Below are positions 11,081 through 23,400 of a stretch of 64,000 bases of DNA, piece after piece. Origin of the DNA: Mactromeris polynyma. Its lineage: Eukaryota; Mollusca; Bivalvia; Venerida; Mactridae. The DNA lies in NCBI GenBank assembly GCA_032209605.1, contig JASFXZ010000014.1:4422912-4486911 (forward strand), in the 5' to 3' direction. Position 1 is the first letter of the stretch; every line of letters starts with the position of its first letter. The translations under genes were made by a program, and so were the position numbers. Under the pieces are notes generated by a model. The model worked only from the letters and a program-made list of their open reading frames with translations. It was not told the DNA's origin and searched no databases.

Positions 11081-14000
11081 GTGAGCAGAGCTTTATGTTC
11101 AAAACTCAATACTCATGATTTTCTGTACAATACTCATGATGTTCTGTATATTATGTTATTACGGACACGTTTAGAATGGAAAAATGTTTTGTATGAATAT
11201 GAATGTTTGCATATTGTAAATTGTTTACAAAGTAAAACACCATATGACTTCCAAACTTTAGAAAATTCAAAACTGCTTACTGTAACAAAAATAAACTCAG
11301 AAAAAAATGATAAATCCGTCAAATCGCCGGACGGCAAATTATGTATTAAGCCTTACAGTAATTCATGTAATACTAGCACCGATTGTACAGGTAATGATAA
11401 TTCCAATGTAATGGATTTAACTTTAAACTTAAGAAATAAAGGATTAAATATTGTGTCATTAAATATACAACACATACTGCCCAAAATGGATGAAATAAAA
11501 ATGATATTTTGCGAGAATCCATCTTTAGATATATTTGGATTTTGTGAAACGTTTTTGACTAACAAAGTCTCTGATAACGAAATATTAATAGACGGCTACC
11601 ATCTAGAGAGACAAGACCGACTAAATAATAAAAAGGGTGGCGGATTAGTAATTTATCTACGGAACAACATACCATATACTCGTCTGTACCACTTAGAAAA
11701 TGAAAATGTTGAATCAATGTTTATAGAGGTATCATATCCTCGAAGCAGTGCCTTCGTTATTGGTCTAATATACAGACCACCATCATCAAAACAAGTCTGG
11801 ATGGACATTATAAAAATTCAGCTATTAGAAATAAGTCAAAAGTATAAAGAAATTTATCTGGTAGGGGATTTTAATATTAACTATGATCCCAAAAATGGAT
11901 TCAAAAATACCAAATGGTCTAGTACTCTCCTTAAATTCGGACTTACGCAAATGATAAAACATCCAACAAGAGTAACCAAACATAGTTCATCTATTATTGA
12001 CCATATTTACTGTACCGAATCAAATTATATAAATGAAATAAACGTTCAATATGTAAGCATAAGTGATCATTACCCAGTATGCTTTAATAGAAGGATACAA
12101 CACAGTTATAAAACAAGTGCAAATGAGCACACTACAATCACCTATAGATCGTTCAAAAAGTTTGATGAAAATAGTTTTAAAAATGATATAATATACTCCA
12201 ATTTAGATTGCGTTGACTCTATAGGAGATCCAAACTCTTCCCTGGAAATGTTTTATAATATTTTTATACCGATACTTAACAAACATGCACCAATAAAAAC
12301 AAAAAGAATAAAACGAGAATATCAACCTGAGTGGTATAATGATGAAATTAAACTTGCGAGGAAGCAAAGGGATTACTACCATAGAAAAACGGATTGGTCT
12401 AACTATAAACTATGGAGAAATAAAACAACGCATATGATTGAAAAATCTAAACGTGAATACTATAATAATGCTGTAAGAAATAAAACTGATTCGAAGGAGA
12501 TATGGAAACATATAAAACACTTCACAAACAGCGAGAAACTTAACAATATTACCCTACCAACAAACATAAAGCTTGGTGACCAAGTAATCACCGACATGCA
12601 TGAGATTCTCAATGCATTTAATGACCATTTCATAAATATTTCACGCTTTCTAAATAAATCAGGGTTTGAAAAGAGATCCTTTGCTAATTTAAAACAACAT
12701 TTAGATAGTAAATTGAAAACTAGGTTATTTAATATAGAGTACATAACGATTCTGGAAGTTAAACACATCATAGATAACCTTAACCGTAAAAAGGCAACTG
12801 GTGAAGATGGAATAGGTCCAAATATTTTGAAAATATGTTCTGATCAAATTGTAATTGCAATAACAAGCATTATAAACAATAGCATCGAAGCTGGTGTATT
12901 TCCTGATAGATTAAAAAGAGCTTATGTATTACCAATTTACAAAAAATGGTCAAAAGAAGATATGAGCAACTATAGACCGATCTCAATTCTAAACACAATT
13001 TCAAAAATATTTGAAAGACATATAGCAAATCAATTGCACAAGTACTTAAGTGAAACAAATATTTTACATGACACACAATCTGGTTTTAGAAAATCACATT
13101 CATGCCAAACGGCTCTTACGCAAATGATAGATACCTGGATGAAAGGTATCGATGATGGAGACTTGATCGGAAGTGTTTTTCTTGATTTTAAAAAAGCTTT
13201 TGACCTTGTAGATCACGAAATACTGCTTTACAAACTAGGTTTGTACCATTTTAATGACAATGCAGTTAATTTATTCAAATCATACCTTGATTGTAGAAAA
13301 CAATATGTGAAGATTGGTCAAAATAAATCCAACACTTCAGTTGTATTAACAGGTGTCCCTCAGGGATCTATATTGGGTCCTTTGTTATTTTTAATATATG
13401 TTAATGACTTGCCTATGTGTATTCAAAATTCACAGATAAATATGTATGCAGATGATACAACTTTGTATTATATTACTTCCGATATCAATGATATAGAACT
13501 CTATCTACAAATGGATTTGGAATATGTTCAGAATTGGTGTTCAAAAAACAATATGGCTATAAATCCTGCAAAAACAACATGCATGTTACTAGGTTCAAAA
13601 TACAAAACTAAACACTCAAAGCAAATACGTATATCAATTACAAACTCGGCGATAGAAAATGTAAATAAACAAAAATCATTGGGCTTAACCATCGATAATT
13701 GTTTGCAGTGGAATGAACATATCAATGATTTATGCATAAAAGTTACTAATAAAATAAATTTACTGAAAAGAATTTCAAACTATTTAACACATGAAATGAA
13801 AACTGTATACTACAATGCATATATCCTACCACTATTTGATTACTGTGTAACAATTTGGGGGACATGTAGCCAAACAAATATATACAAAGTTTCTAAATTG
13901 CAAAAGCGTTCAGCAAGGACAATACTTCAACTACCACTAAAAACTCCATCCCACAAAATGTTCCTGGTGTTATCATGGCTTCCATTTACAATAAGATACA

Positions 14001-14305
14001 AATATCAGATAGGAATTCTAATATATAAAGCTGTAAATACCCTTGCCCCAGAATATTTTTGTAATTTAATACAAAAATCTAAAAACAATACATATAAACT
14101 ACGATCTGAAACATATACAAATTTAACATGTAAAATACCACGTACGCAATATTTGAAACGCACGTTTGGTTATTCTGGTATGGAGGTATGGAATGAAATT
14201 CCCGTAGAAATTAGACAGAAGCAATCGTTGAACGCGTTTAAAACTGCTTTCTTTAAATTATTGTATATAAGTACATATGGCGAATCGACACCTAAATCAG
14301 GATAA
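11081..14305 (+). CDS. LINE ORF2: AP-like endonuclease and reverse transcriptase
   Basis: The frame is open for 1074 codons from the GTG at 11081; the first ATG is at 11153 (codon 25), leaving 1050 residues. The endonuclease/exonuclease/phosphatase domain shows SLNIQH near 120, FCETFL near 152, YRPPSS near 231, GDFNIN near 262 and SDHYPV near 328. The reverse transcriptase shows YRPIS near 631, FLDFKKAFDLVDH near 700, GVPQGSILGPLLF near 758 and YADD near 789, followed by a thumb/C-terminal region. There is no RNase H. The protein nicks the target and primes reverse transcription. It shares ORF1's frame, so reinitiation or TAG readthrough are both possible routes of expression. Confidence 0.95.
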   Translation: MSRALCSKLNTHDFLYNTHDVLYIMLLRTRLEWKNVLYEYECLHIVNCLQSKTPYDFQTLENSKLLTVTKINSEKNDKSVKSPDGKLCIKPYSNSCNTSTDCTGNDNSNVMDLTLNLRNKGLNIVSLNIQHILPKMDEIKMIFCENPSLDIFGFCETFLTNKVSDNEILIDGYHLERQDRLNNKKGGGLVIYLRNNIPYTRLYHLENENVESMFIEVSYPRSSAFVIGLIYRPPSSKQVWMDIIKIQLLEISQKYKEIYLVGDFNINYDPKNGFKNTKWSSTLLKFGLTQMIKHPTRVTKHSSSIIDHIYCTESNYINEINVQYVSISDHYPVCFNRRIQHSYKTSANEHTTITYRSFKKFDENSFKNDIIYSNLDCVDSIGDPNSSLEMFYNIFIPILNKHAPIKTKRIKREYQPEWYNDEIKLARKQRDYYHRKTDWSNYKLWRNKTTHMIEKSKREYYNNAVRNKTDSKEIWKHIKHFTNSEKLNNITLPTNIKLGDQVITDMHEILNAFNDHFINISRFLNKSGFEKRSFANLKQHLDSKLKTRLFNIEYITILEVKHIIDNLNRKKATGEDGIGPNILKICSDQIVIAITSIINNSIEAGVFPDRLKRAYVLPIYKKWSKEDMSNYRPISILNTISKIFERHIANQLHKYLSETNILHDTQSGFRKSHSCQTALTQMIDTWMKGIDDGDLIGSVFLDFKKAFDLVDHEILLYKLGLYHFNDNAVNLFKSYLDCRKQYVKIGQNKSNTSVVLTGVPQGSILGPLLFLIYVNDLPMCIQNSQINMYADDTTLYYITSDINDIELYLQMDLEYVQNWCSKNNMAINPAKTTCMLLGSKYKTKHSKQIRISITNSAIENVNKQKSLGLTIDNCLQWNEHINDLCIKVTNKINLLKRISNYLTHEMKTVYYNAYILPLFDYCVTIWGTCSQTNIYKVSKLQKRSARTILQLPLKTPSHKMFLVLSWLPFTIRYKYQIGILIYKAVNTLAPEYFCNLIQKSKNNTYKLRSETYTNLTCKIPRTQYLKRTFGYSGMEVWNEIPVEIRQKQSLNAFKTAFFKLLYISTYGESTPKSG

Positions 14306-14978
14306 CGTATTATAATTTACAGAAAAATAAGTACTATGTATGAAAGTTCTGCTCAATTTCTATCTTGATGACTGTTTCACGCAATATTTATGTGTCTATA
14401 GTATAGACGTTATTTACTTCCCCATGTATTCTATTATATGATGTCAATTTTCTCTTTTTATCTAAAATTATTTCATTTAATAGAAATTAATGTAAGTTCC
14501 CCTTTCTGCATTAGCACTTCTTTCATCGCTCATGATTATACATGTAACATATGCTCCATGTTCTTTCCCCCAATTCGTCCTATTATTACTGATTATCTTG
14601 AAATTGTTAAATGATATATTCCAAACAATAATGATTTCCCCCCCTTTTGTCCCACTAAATTCTCCTTAGTAGTACTTTATGGTCGTACAGACCATTCCTT
14701 GCACCCAATACTACCCTAGCACCTCCTCAATGCCTTATATTATTTCCCGGGAGTCGGTGTGGGGAGACAATGTATTGTGCATGTGGCGTCCCCTGTAATT
14801 ATTTATTGGTTTAGCATTATAAAAATGCTTATATTTTTTGTGTTCTCTTTGTATTGTAATAATTTATGTATGTATGAAGGCCTCTTGTTAGATAAGTTTA
14901 TGTATGTAAGTTTTATGTGTATTAGCTTAAGGAGTTACCTTCAATAAATAAAGTTTATTATTATTATTATTATTATAT
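14306..14978 (+). other. LINE 3' UTR and (TTA)n tail
   Basis: AT-rich noncoding sequence follows the ORF2 stop. It ends in aataaataaag and about seven TTA/ATT units that abut the interrupted SINE. A simple-repeat tail is common in CR1-group elements. Confidence 0.75.
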
Positions 14979-15222
14979 ACACTGATCAGTTGACCTAACC
15001 AGTGATCCTGTATAACCAACCAGTACTAACCTGCTCTTCCGCGATCATATGACAACTTTGCCACAAAAATAAAAGTTCAGAGGTGGAGGACAAATGATTT
15101 TGGATGCATTATTTTCTGTCAAATGTTTACCGAAGAATATAATTATGCCTTGCCCATGTTTTGAATTCATAACTTCTAGATTTGCAGTCGAGTGCTCTAC
15201 TGTCTGAGCTAACCGAACAAGC
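14979..15222 (-). mobile_element. tRNA-derived SINE, 5' part, split by the LINE
   Basis: On the - strand from about 15222 there is a tRNA-like head: gttagctcagacagtagag (A box), an anticodon-like loop ctgcaaatc (Cys-GCA-like) and a decayed B box. A body follows with aggtggag and ggttaggtcaactgatc. It stops at the LINE tail. The rest of the body appears at about 8712-8768. Confidence 0.65.
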
Positions 15223-15690
15223 TTTTGACTAAGAAAAGGCCCTGACTTTGTTTAGATTGAAAAGTAAATAATACAATGGTTATAGTTTACTCATGAGTAA
15301 ATTTATTAACTTAAATTGACATGCATTGGTCCTTAAAGTTCATGCACTTGTTTGTATTCATTACATGGTTTTTCCGCCGTTAGTATAGCCATTATTCGGC
15401 TATATTCCAAATGTCAAAAAGTATATATTTTTCCCAATTTAATGTAAATATTTCCATTTTAAAAGAAGACAAAAATTTGGTTCAATTTAGCCCAAAACTT
15501 GGTCTGTCATTAAGGAGTTGTCAGTTATTTGAATATATTTATGTCACACCTGGTTGATGACCCTGAGAATACAAGGCGTGTTAACTGTCACAGGCTGTCA
15601 AGCGCTTCTTATGTTTCCTTTTGTTCCTTATTTTTTAACCAGGTTATTAGAATAGCGTATGTCGTTGGGCGGGCGGCTGGGCGGGCGTCA
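15223..15690. other. No gene recognised
   Basis: AT-rich sequence leading into a G/C-rich stretch of gggcgggcg type at about 15665-15690, the start of the next repeat. Confidence 0.4.
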
Positions 15691-16290
15691 AACTGGTTGT
15701 TTCCGGCGAATAACTTGAGTTCCGTTCATCGTATTGACATCAAACTTGGTGTGTAGTAGGAACATGTGGAGAGCTCGCTTGGGATTGCTTTTGGGTTCGG
15801 TCCGTCAAGGGACAAGGTCACCGTTACTAAAAATAGAAATTTGGTTTCCGGCAAATAACTTTAGTTCCTTTCATCGTATTGACATCAAACTTGGTGTATA
15901 GTAAAAACATGTGGAGAGCTCGCTTGGGATTGCTTTTAGGTATGGTCCGTCAAAGGACAAGGTCACCGTTACTAAAAATAGAAATTTGGTTTCCGGCGAA
16001 TAACTTGAGTTCCGATCATCGTATTGACATCAAACTTGGTGTATAGTAAGAACATGTGGAGAGCTCGCTTAGGATTGCTTTTGGGTTAGCAAACTTAGCA
16101 ATTTGGTTTCCGGCGAATAACTGAAGTTTCATTGATCATAAGTGTATAGTAAGAACATGTCGAGAGCTCCCATGGGATTGCTTCAGGGTTCGTTCCGTCC
16201 AAGGTCAAGGTCACTTAAAATTTAAAAATCAGTTTCCACTTAATATCTTCGCTATGCGCGGGTTTATTGACATCAAACTTGGTGTATAGT
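15691..16290. repeat. About 145-bp tandem repeat, 4-5 diverged copies
   Basis: Copies begin near tttccgg at 15700, 15844, 15989 and 16107, with a decayed copy near 16229. Each carries attgacatcaaacttggtgt, aacatgtggagagctcgctt and ggtcaaggtcac-like blocks. The later copies are shortened. This type of sequence resembles dispersed repeats common in bivalve genomes (from memory). Confidence 0.8.
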
Positions 16291-16466
16291 TGTTGCATAT
16301 ATATATAATATATCTAAGTGTGAGTGTGTATATGCATGTATATGGCACCTTTGCAGCATTGATGATCATCATGTATTCATTATACAAATTGAGCCTTGGT
16401 TACAAATAACTACGTACTAAACCTGGTTTGGGGGCATTGCCCATTCCTTGTTTTTATTTTTACCTA

Positions 16467-17077
16467 CAGTCGACTCTCGTTATGACGAACTCGCTTAAGA
16501 CGAATTTTCCGTTACCTCAAAGTTTTTCAAAAGTCCGGATTTTGTCCTTCTTTGTCTATATGAATTACTGTCGGTTAAGACAAATTTTTGTCTGGAAGTT
16601 TTTCGTTATGTCAAAGTTTTTTCGAAGTCCCGCTTAAAAAGTTTGCACCTTAAATCTTGTATCCTGCTGGAGACGAATGTTTTCACACGTCGCTGAGATG
16701 ATTTTCGCACATTTAATTATCGACTATATACACAATGTAAGGATTTGTACATGTTTGCAAAGTGTTAGACTATTAATGCAAACTTGTCAAATTGTTCAAA
16801 ACTATGATCAAACCAATTAATTAGAGCATGATTGTCTTCTTCAACAATTGTTTTTATGTCTCAGACTATTAATGCAAACTTGTCAAATTGTTCAAAACTA
16901 TGATCAAACCAATTAATTAGAGCATGATTGTCTTCTTCAACAATTGTTTTTATGTCTCAGATCGGAGCCATTGGCAAATTTGCGATCAAAATTGCAAATT
17001 CGGCAATTACCTGCTTAAAAATGCATATAATTTATCTGAAAGATGATGATAAAATTCGTCTTAATGAGAATCGACTG
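16467..17077. mobile_element. TA-flanked TIR element, 611 bp
   Basis: The left end cagtcgactctcgttatgac and the reverse complement of the right end cagtcgattctcattaagac are inverted repeats, flanked by TA on both sides. The pattern fits a pogo/Tc1-like non-autonomous element. No transposase is present. It contains a 96-bp tandem duplication and repeated (t)aagacgaa motifs near the ends. Confidence 0.75.
16767..16962. repeat. 96-bp tandem duplication
   Basis: The block from agactattaatgcaaacttg to gtttttatgtctcag occurs at about 16767-16862 and again at 16863-16960 with essentially no differences, so the duplication is recent. It lies inside the 16467-17077 element. Confidence 0.93.
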
Positions 17078-17404
17078 TACTTTTGTTCCAAAGTTCCTGA
17101 AATTTCCTACTTTTTGGGTTCAAATTGTGTACTTCACAGAAGTAAGTAAATGGTAGTATATTTGTAGGATATTTACAATTGGGAGTGCATAGAAGACTGG
17201 AATCATCTTGATGAGACTGTACAGACTGGGGGTGCAGACTGTGGGCCTGTGGCTGCTTACTTAAGGTGAAAGATGTCAAAAGACCTGTCTATGCAGTCTC
17301 GTCGACATGTATTCTAGTTTGCAAAAAGATATGTAAAACTCATACTTTTTTAGTACAAATCCTTTATTTTTCCTACTCTTTGAAAGAAGCTCACTTGACA
17401 GCCT

Positions 17405-20400
17405 ACAGTGCACACTATTCATAGTGGCTCTCTCTTGAGCAACAACCTCTTCTCAACAATTTTATAAATTTTATTATGGTAAAGATTTAATGCCAATTTA
17501 ACGTCTCTAGCGCAATAGTCTTTCAACAGCACCAGACTTCTCCCTGTTTACATTGGTGGTAAATGTTTACTATGGCAATATTGATACTTGTGTTGAGGAG
17601 AGGTTGTTGCTCTAGGTAGGTTACATTGGTTGTAAATGTTTACTATGGCAATATTGATACTTGTGTGGAGGAGAGGTTGTTGTTCTAGGTAGGTTACATT
17701 GGTGGTAAATGTGTACTATGGCAATATTGATACTTGTGTGGAGGAGAGGTTGTTGTTCTAGGTAGGTTACATTGGTGGTAAATGTGTACTATGGCAATAT
17801 TGATACTTGTGTGGAGGAGAGGTTGTTGCTCTAGGTAGGTTACATTGGTTGTAAATGTTTACTATGGCAATATTGATACTTGTGTGGAGGAGATGTTGTT
17901 GCTCTAGGTAGGTTACATTGGTGGTAAATGTTTACTATGGCAATATTGATACTTGTGTGGAGGAGAGGTTGTTGCTCTAGGTAGGTTACATTGGTGGTAA
18001 ATGTGTACTATGGCAATATTGATACTTGTGTGGAGGAGAGGTTGTTGCTCTAGGTAGGTTACATTGGTGGTAAATGTTTACTATGGCAATATTGATACTT
18101 GTGTGGAGGAGAGGTTGTTGCTCTAGGTAGGTTACATTGGTGGTAAATGTGTACTATGGCAATATTGATACTTGTGTGGAGGAGATGTTGTTGCTCTAGG
18201 TAGGTTACATTGGTGGTAAATGTTTACTATGGCAATATTGATACTTGTGTGGAGGAGAGGTTGTTGCTCTAGGTAGGTTACATTGGTGGTAAATGTTTAC
18301 TATGGCAATATTGATACTTGTGTTGAGGAGATGTTGTTGCTCTAGGTAGGTTACATTGGTTGTAAATGTTTACTATGGCAATATTGATACTTGTGTGGAG
18401 GAGATGTTGTTGCTCTAGGTAGGTTACATTGGTTGTAAATGTTTACTATGGCAATATTGATACTTGTGTTGAGGAGATGTTGTTGCTCTAGGTAGGTTAC
18501 ATTGGTTGTAAATGTTTACTATGGCAATATTGATACTTGTGTGGAGGAGAGGTTGTTGCTCTAGGTAGGTTACATTGGTGGTAAATGTTTACTATGGCAA
18601 TATTGATACTTGTGTTGAGGAGAGGTTGTTGCTCTAGGTAGGTTACATTGGTTGTAAATGTTTACTTTGGCAATATTGATACTTGTGTTGAGGAGAGGTT
18701 GTTGCTCTAGGTAGGTTACATTGGTGGTAAATGTTTACTATGGCAATATTGATACTTGTGTGGAGGAGAGGTTGTTGCTGTAGGTAGGTTACATTGGTGG
18801 TAAATGTTTACTATGGCAATATTGATACTTGTGTGGAGGAGAGGTTGTTGCTCTAGGTAGGTTACATTGGTGGTAAATGTTTACTATGGCAATATTGATA
18901 CTTGTGTGGAGGAGATGTTGTTGCTCTAGGTAGGTTACATTGGTGGTAAATGTTTACTATGGCAATATTGATACTTGTGTTGAGGAGAGGTTGTTGCTCT
19001 AGGTAGGTTACATTGGTGGTAAATGTTTACTATGGCAATATTGATACTTGTGTGGAGGAGATGTTGTTGCTCTAGGTAGGTTACATTGGTTGTAAATGTT
19101 TACTTTGGCAATATTGATACTTGTGTTGAGGAGAGGTTGTTGCTCTAGGTAGGTTACATTGGTGGTAAATGTTTACTATGGCAATATTGATACTTGTGTG
19201 GAGGAGAGGTTGTTGCTGTAGGTAGGTTACATTGGTGGTAAATGTTTACTATGGCAATATTGATACTTGTGTGGAGGAGAGGTTGTTGCTCTAGGTAGGT
19301 TACATTGGTGGTAAATGTTTACTATGGCAATATTGATACTTGTGTGGAGGAGATGTTGTTGCTCTAGGTAGGTTACATTGGTGGTAAATGTTTACTATGG
19401 CAATATTGATACTTGTGTTGAGGAGAGGTTGTTGCTCTAGGTAGGTTACATTGGTGGTAAATGTTTACTATGGCAATATTGATACTTGTGTGGAGGAGAG
19501 GTTGTTGCTGTAGGTAGGTTACATTGGTGGTAAATGTTTACTATGGCAATATTGATACTTGTGTGGAGGAGAGGTTGTTGCTCTAGGTAGGTTACATTGG
19601 TGGTAAATGTTTACTATGGCAATATTGATACTTGTGTGGAGGAGATGTTGTTGCTCTAGGTAGGTTACATTGGTGGTAAATGTTTACTATGGCAATATTG
19701 ATACTTGTGTTGAGGAGAGGTTGTTGCTCTAGGTAGGTTACATTGGTGGTAAATGTGTACTATGGCAATATTGATACTTGTGTGGAGGAGAGGATGTTGC
19801 TCTAGGTAGGTTACATTGGTGGTAAATGTTTACTATGGCAATATTGATACTTGTGTGGAGGAGAGGTTGTTGCTCTAGGTAGGTTACATTGGTGGTAAAT
19901 GTGTACTATGGCAATATTGATACTTGTGTTGAGGAGAGGTTGTTGCTCTAGGTAGGTGACATTGGTGGTAAATGTGTACTATAGCAATATTGATACTTGT
20001 GTGGAGGAGAGGTTGTTGCTCTAGGTAGGTGACATTGGTGGTAAATGTTTACTATGGCAATATTGATACTTGTGTTGAGGAGAGGTTGTTGCTCTAGGTA
20101 GGTTACATTGGTGGTAAATGTGTACTATGGCAATATTGATACTTGTGTTGAGGAGAGGTTGTTGCTCTAGGTAGGTTACATTGGTGGTAAATGTTTACTA
20201 TGGCAATATTGATACTTGTGTTGAGGAGAGGTTGTTGCTCTAGGTAGGTTACATTGGTGGTAAATGTGTACTATAGCAATATTGATACTTGTGTTGAGGA
20301 GAGGTTGTTGCTCTAGGTAGGTTACATTGGTGGTAAATGTGTACTATGGCAATATTGATACTTGTGTTGAGGAGATGTTGTTGCTCTAGGTAGGTTACAT

Positions 20401-23400
20401 TGGTGGTAAATGTGTACTATAGCAATATTGATACTTGTGTGGAGGAGAGGTTGTTGCTGTAGGTAGGTTACATTGGTGGTAAATGTTTACTATGGCAATA
20501 TTGATACTTGTGTGGAGGAGAGGTTGTTGCTGTAGGTAGGTTACATTGGTGGTAAATGTTTACTATGGCAATATTGATACTTGTGTGGAGGAGAGGTTGT
20601 TGCTCTAGGTAGGTTACATTGGTGGTAAATGTGTACTATAGCAATATTGATACTTGTGTGGAGGAGAGGTTGTTGCTCTAGGTAGGTTACATTGGTTGTA
20701 AATGTTTACTATGGCAATATTGATACTTGTGTTGAGGAGATGTTGTTGCTCTAGGTAGGTTACATTGGTGGTAAATGTTTACTATGGCAATATTGATACT
20801 TGTGTTGAGGAGAGGTTGTTGCTCTAGGTAGGTTACATTGGTGGTAAATGTTTACTATGGCAATATTGATACTTGTGTGGAGGAGAGGTTGTTGCTCTAG
20901 GTAGGTTACATTGGTGGTAAATGTTTACTATGGCAATATTGATACTTGTGTTGAGGAGAGGTTGTTGCTCTAGGTAGGTTACATTGGTGGTAAATGTTTA
21001 CTATGGCAATATTGATACTTGTGTTGAGGAGATGTTGTTGCTCTAGGTAGGTTACATTGGTGGTAAATGTTTACTATGGCAATATTGATACTTGTGTTGA
21101 GGAGAGGTTGTTGCTCTAGGTAGGTTACATTGGTGGTAAATGTTTACTATGGCAATATTGATACTTGTGTTGAGGAGAGGTTGTTGCTCTAGGTAGGTTA
21201 CATTGGTGGTAAATGTTTACTATGGCAATATTGATACTTGTGTGGAGGAGAGGTTGTTGCTCTAGGTAGGTTACATTGGTGGTAAATGTGTACTATGGCA
21301 ATATTGATACTTGTGTTGAGGAGAGGTTGTTGCTCTAGGTAGGTTACATTGGTGGTAAATGTTTACTATGGCAATATTGATACTTGTGTGGAGGAGAGGT
21401 TGTTGCTCTAGGTAGGTTACATTGGTGGTAAATGTGTACTATGGCAATATTGATACTTGTGTGGAGGAGAGGTTGTTGCTCTAGGTAGGTTACATTGGTG
21501 GTAAATGTTTACTATGGCAATATTGATACTTGTGTGGAGGAGAGGTTGTTGCTCTAGGTAGGTTACATTGGTGGTAAATGTTTACTATAGCAATATTGAT
21601 ACTTGTGTGGAGGAGAGGTTGTTGCTCTAGGTAGGTTACATTGGTGGTAAATGTTTACTATGGCAATATTGATACTTGTGTTGAGGAGAGGTTGTTGCTC
21701 TAGGTAGGTTACATTGGTGGTAAATGTTTACTATGGCAATATTGATACTTGTGTTGAGGAGATGTTGTTGCTCTAGGTAGGTTACATTGGTGGTAAATGT
21801 GTACTATGGCTATATTGATACTTGTGTGGAGGAGAGGTTGTTGCTCTAGGTAGGTTACATTGGTGGTAAATGTGTACTATAGCAATATTGATACTTGTGT
21901 TGAGGAGAGGTTGTTGCTCTAGGTAGGTTACATTGGTGGTAAATGTTTACTATGGCAATATTGATACTTGTGTGGAGGAGATGTTGTTGCTCTAGGTAGG
22001 TTACATTGGTTGTAAATGTTTACTATGGCAATATTGATACTTGTGTGGAGGAGAGGTTGTTGCTCTAGGTAGGTGACATTGGTGGTAAATGTTTACTATG
22101 GCAATATTGATACTTGTGTTGAGGAGAGGTTGTTGCTCTAGGTAGGTTACATTGGTGGTAAATGTTTACTATGGCAATATTGATACTTGTGTGGAGGAGA
22201 GGTTGTTGCTCTAGGTAGGTTACATTGGTGGTAAATGTTTACTATGGCAATATTGATACTTGTGTGGAGGAGAGGTTGTTGCTCTAGGTAGGTGACATTG
22301 GTGGTAAATGTTTACTATGGCAATATTGATACTTGTGTTGAGGAGAGGTTGTTGCTCTAGGTAGGTTACATTGGTGGTAAATGTTTACTATGGCAATATT
22401 GATACTTGTGTGGAGGAGAGGTTGTTGCTCTAGGTAGGTTACATTGGTGGTAAATGTTTACTATGGCAATATTGATACTTGTGTGGAGGAGAGGTTGTTG
22501 TTCTAGGTAGGTTACATTGGTGGTAAATGTTTACTATGGCAATATTGATACTTGTGTGGAGGAGATGTTGTTGCTCTAGGTAGGTTACATTGGTGGTAAA
22601 TGTTTACTATGGCAATATTGATACTTGTGTGGAGGAGAGGTTGTTGCTCTAGGTAGGTTACATTGGTGGTAAATGTTTACTATGGCAATATTGATACTTG
22701 TGTGGAGGAGAGGTTGTTGCTCTAGGTAGGTTACATTGGTGGTAAATGTTTACTATGGCAATATTGATACTTGTGTGGAGGAGAGGTTGTTGCTCTAGGT
22801 AGGTTACATTGGTGGTAAATGTGTACTATGGCAATATTGATACTTGTGTGGAGGAGAGGTTGTTGCTCTAGGTAGGTTACATTGGTGGTAAATGTTTACT
22901 ATGGCAATATTGATACTTGTGTGGAGGAGATGTTGTTGCTCTAGGTAGGTTACATTGGTGGTAAATGTGTACTATGGCAATATTGATACTTGTGTTGAGG
23001 AGAGGTTGTTGCTCTAGGTAGGTTACATTGGTGGTAAATGTGTACTATGGCAATATTGATACTTGTGTTGAGGAGAGGTTGTTGCTCTAGGTAGGTTACA
23101 TTGGTGGTAAATGTTTACTATGGCAATATTGATACTTGTATTGAGGAGAGGTTGTTGCTCTAGGTAGGTTACATTGGTGGTAAATGTTTACTATGGCAAT
23201 ATTGATACTTGTGTTGAGGAGAGGTTGTTGCTCTAGGTAGGTTACATTGGTGGTAAATGTTTACTATGGCAATATTGATACTTGTATTGAGGAGAGGTTG
23301 TTGCTCTAGGTAGGTTACATTGGTGGTAAATGTGTACTATGGCAATATTGATACTTGTATTGAGGAGATGTTGTTGCTCTAGGTAGGTTACATTGGTGGT

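Larger units (their letters stand above)
8769..14978 (+). mobile_element. Full-length CR1/Jockey-group LINE
   Basis: This non-LTR retrotransposon has a 5' UTR of about 173 bp, two intact ORFs (8942-11074 and 11081-14305), a 3' UTR of about 640 bp with AATAAA-like motifs, and a (TTA)n tail at about 14955-14975. There is no RNase H domain or LTR. The ends are inferred from the halves of a SINE that it splits (about 8712-8768 and 14979-15222). Both flanks are TA-rich, so the target duplication cannot be placed to the base. The undamaged ORFs suggest a recent insertion. The clade is a judgement from ORF1 architecture and RT motifs; a tree is needed to choose between CR1 and its relatives. Confidence 0.88.

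Noticed and set aside
15140..15225. Functional tRNA-Cys gene on the - strand
   Set aside because: The B box and T arm are decayed and a SINE body follows.
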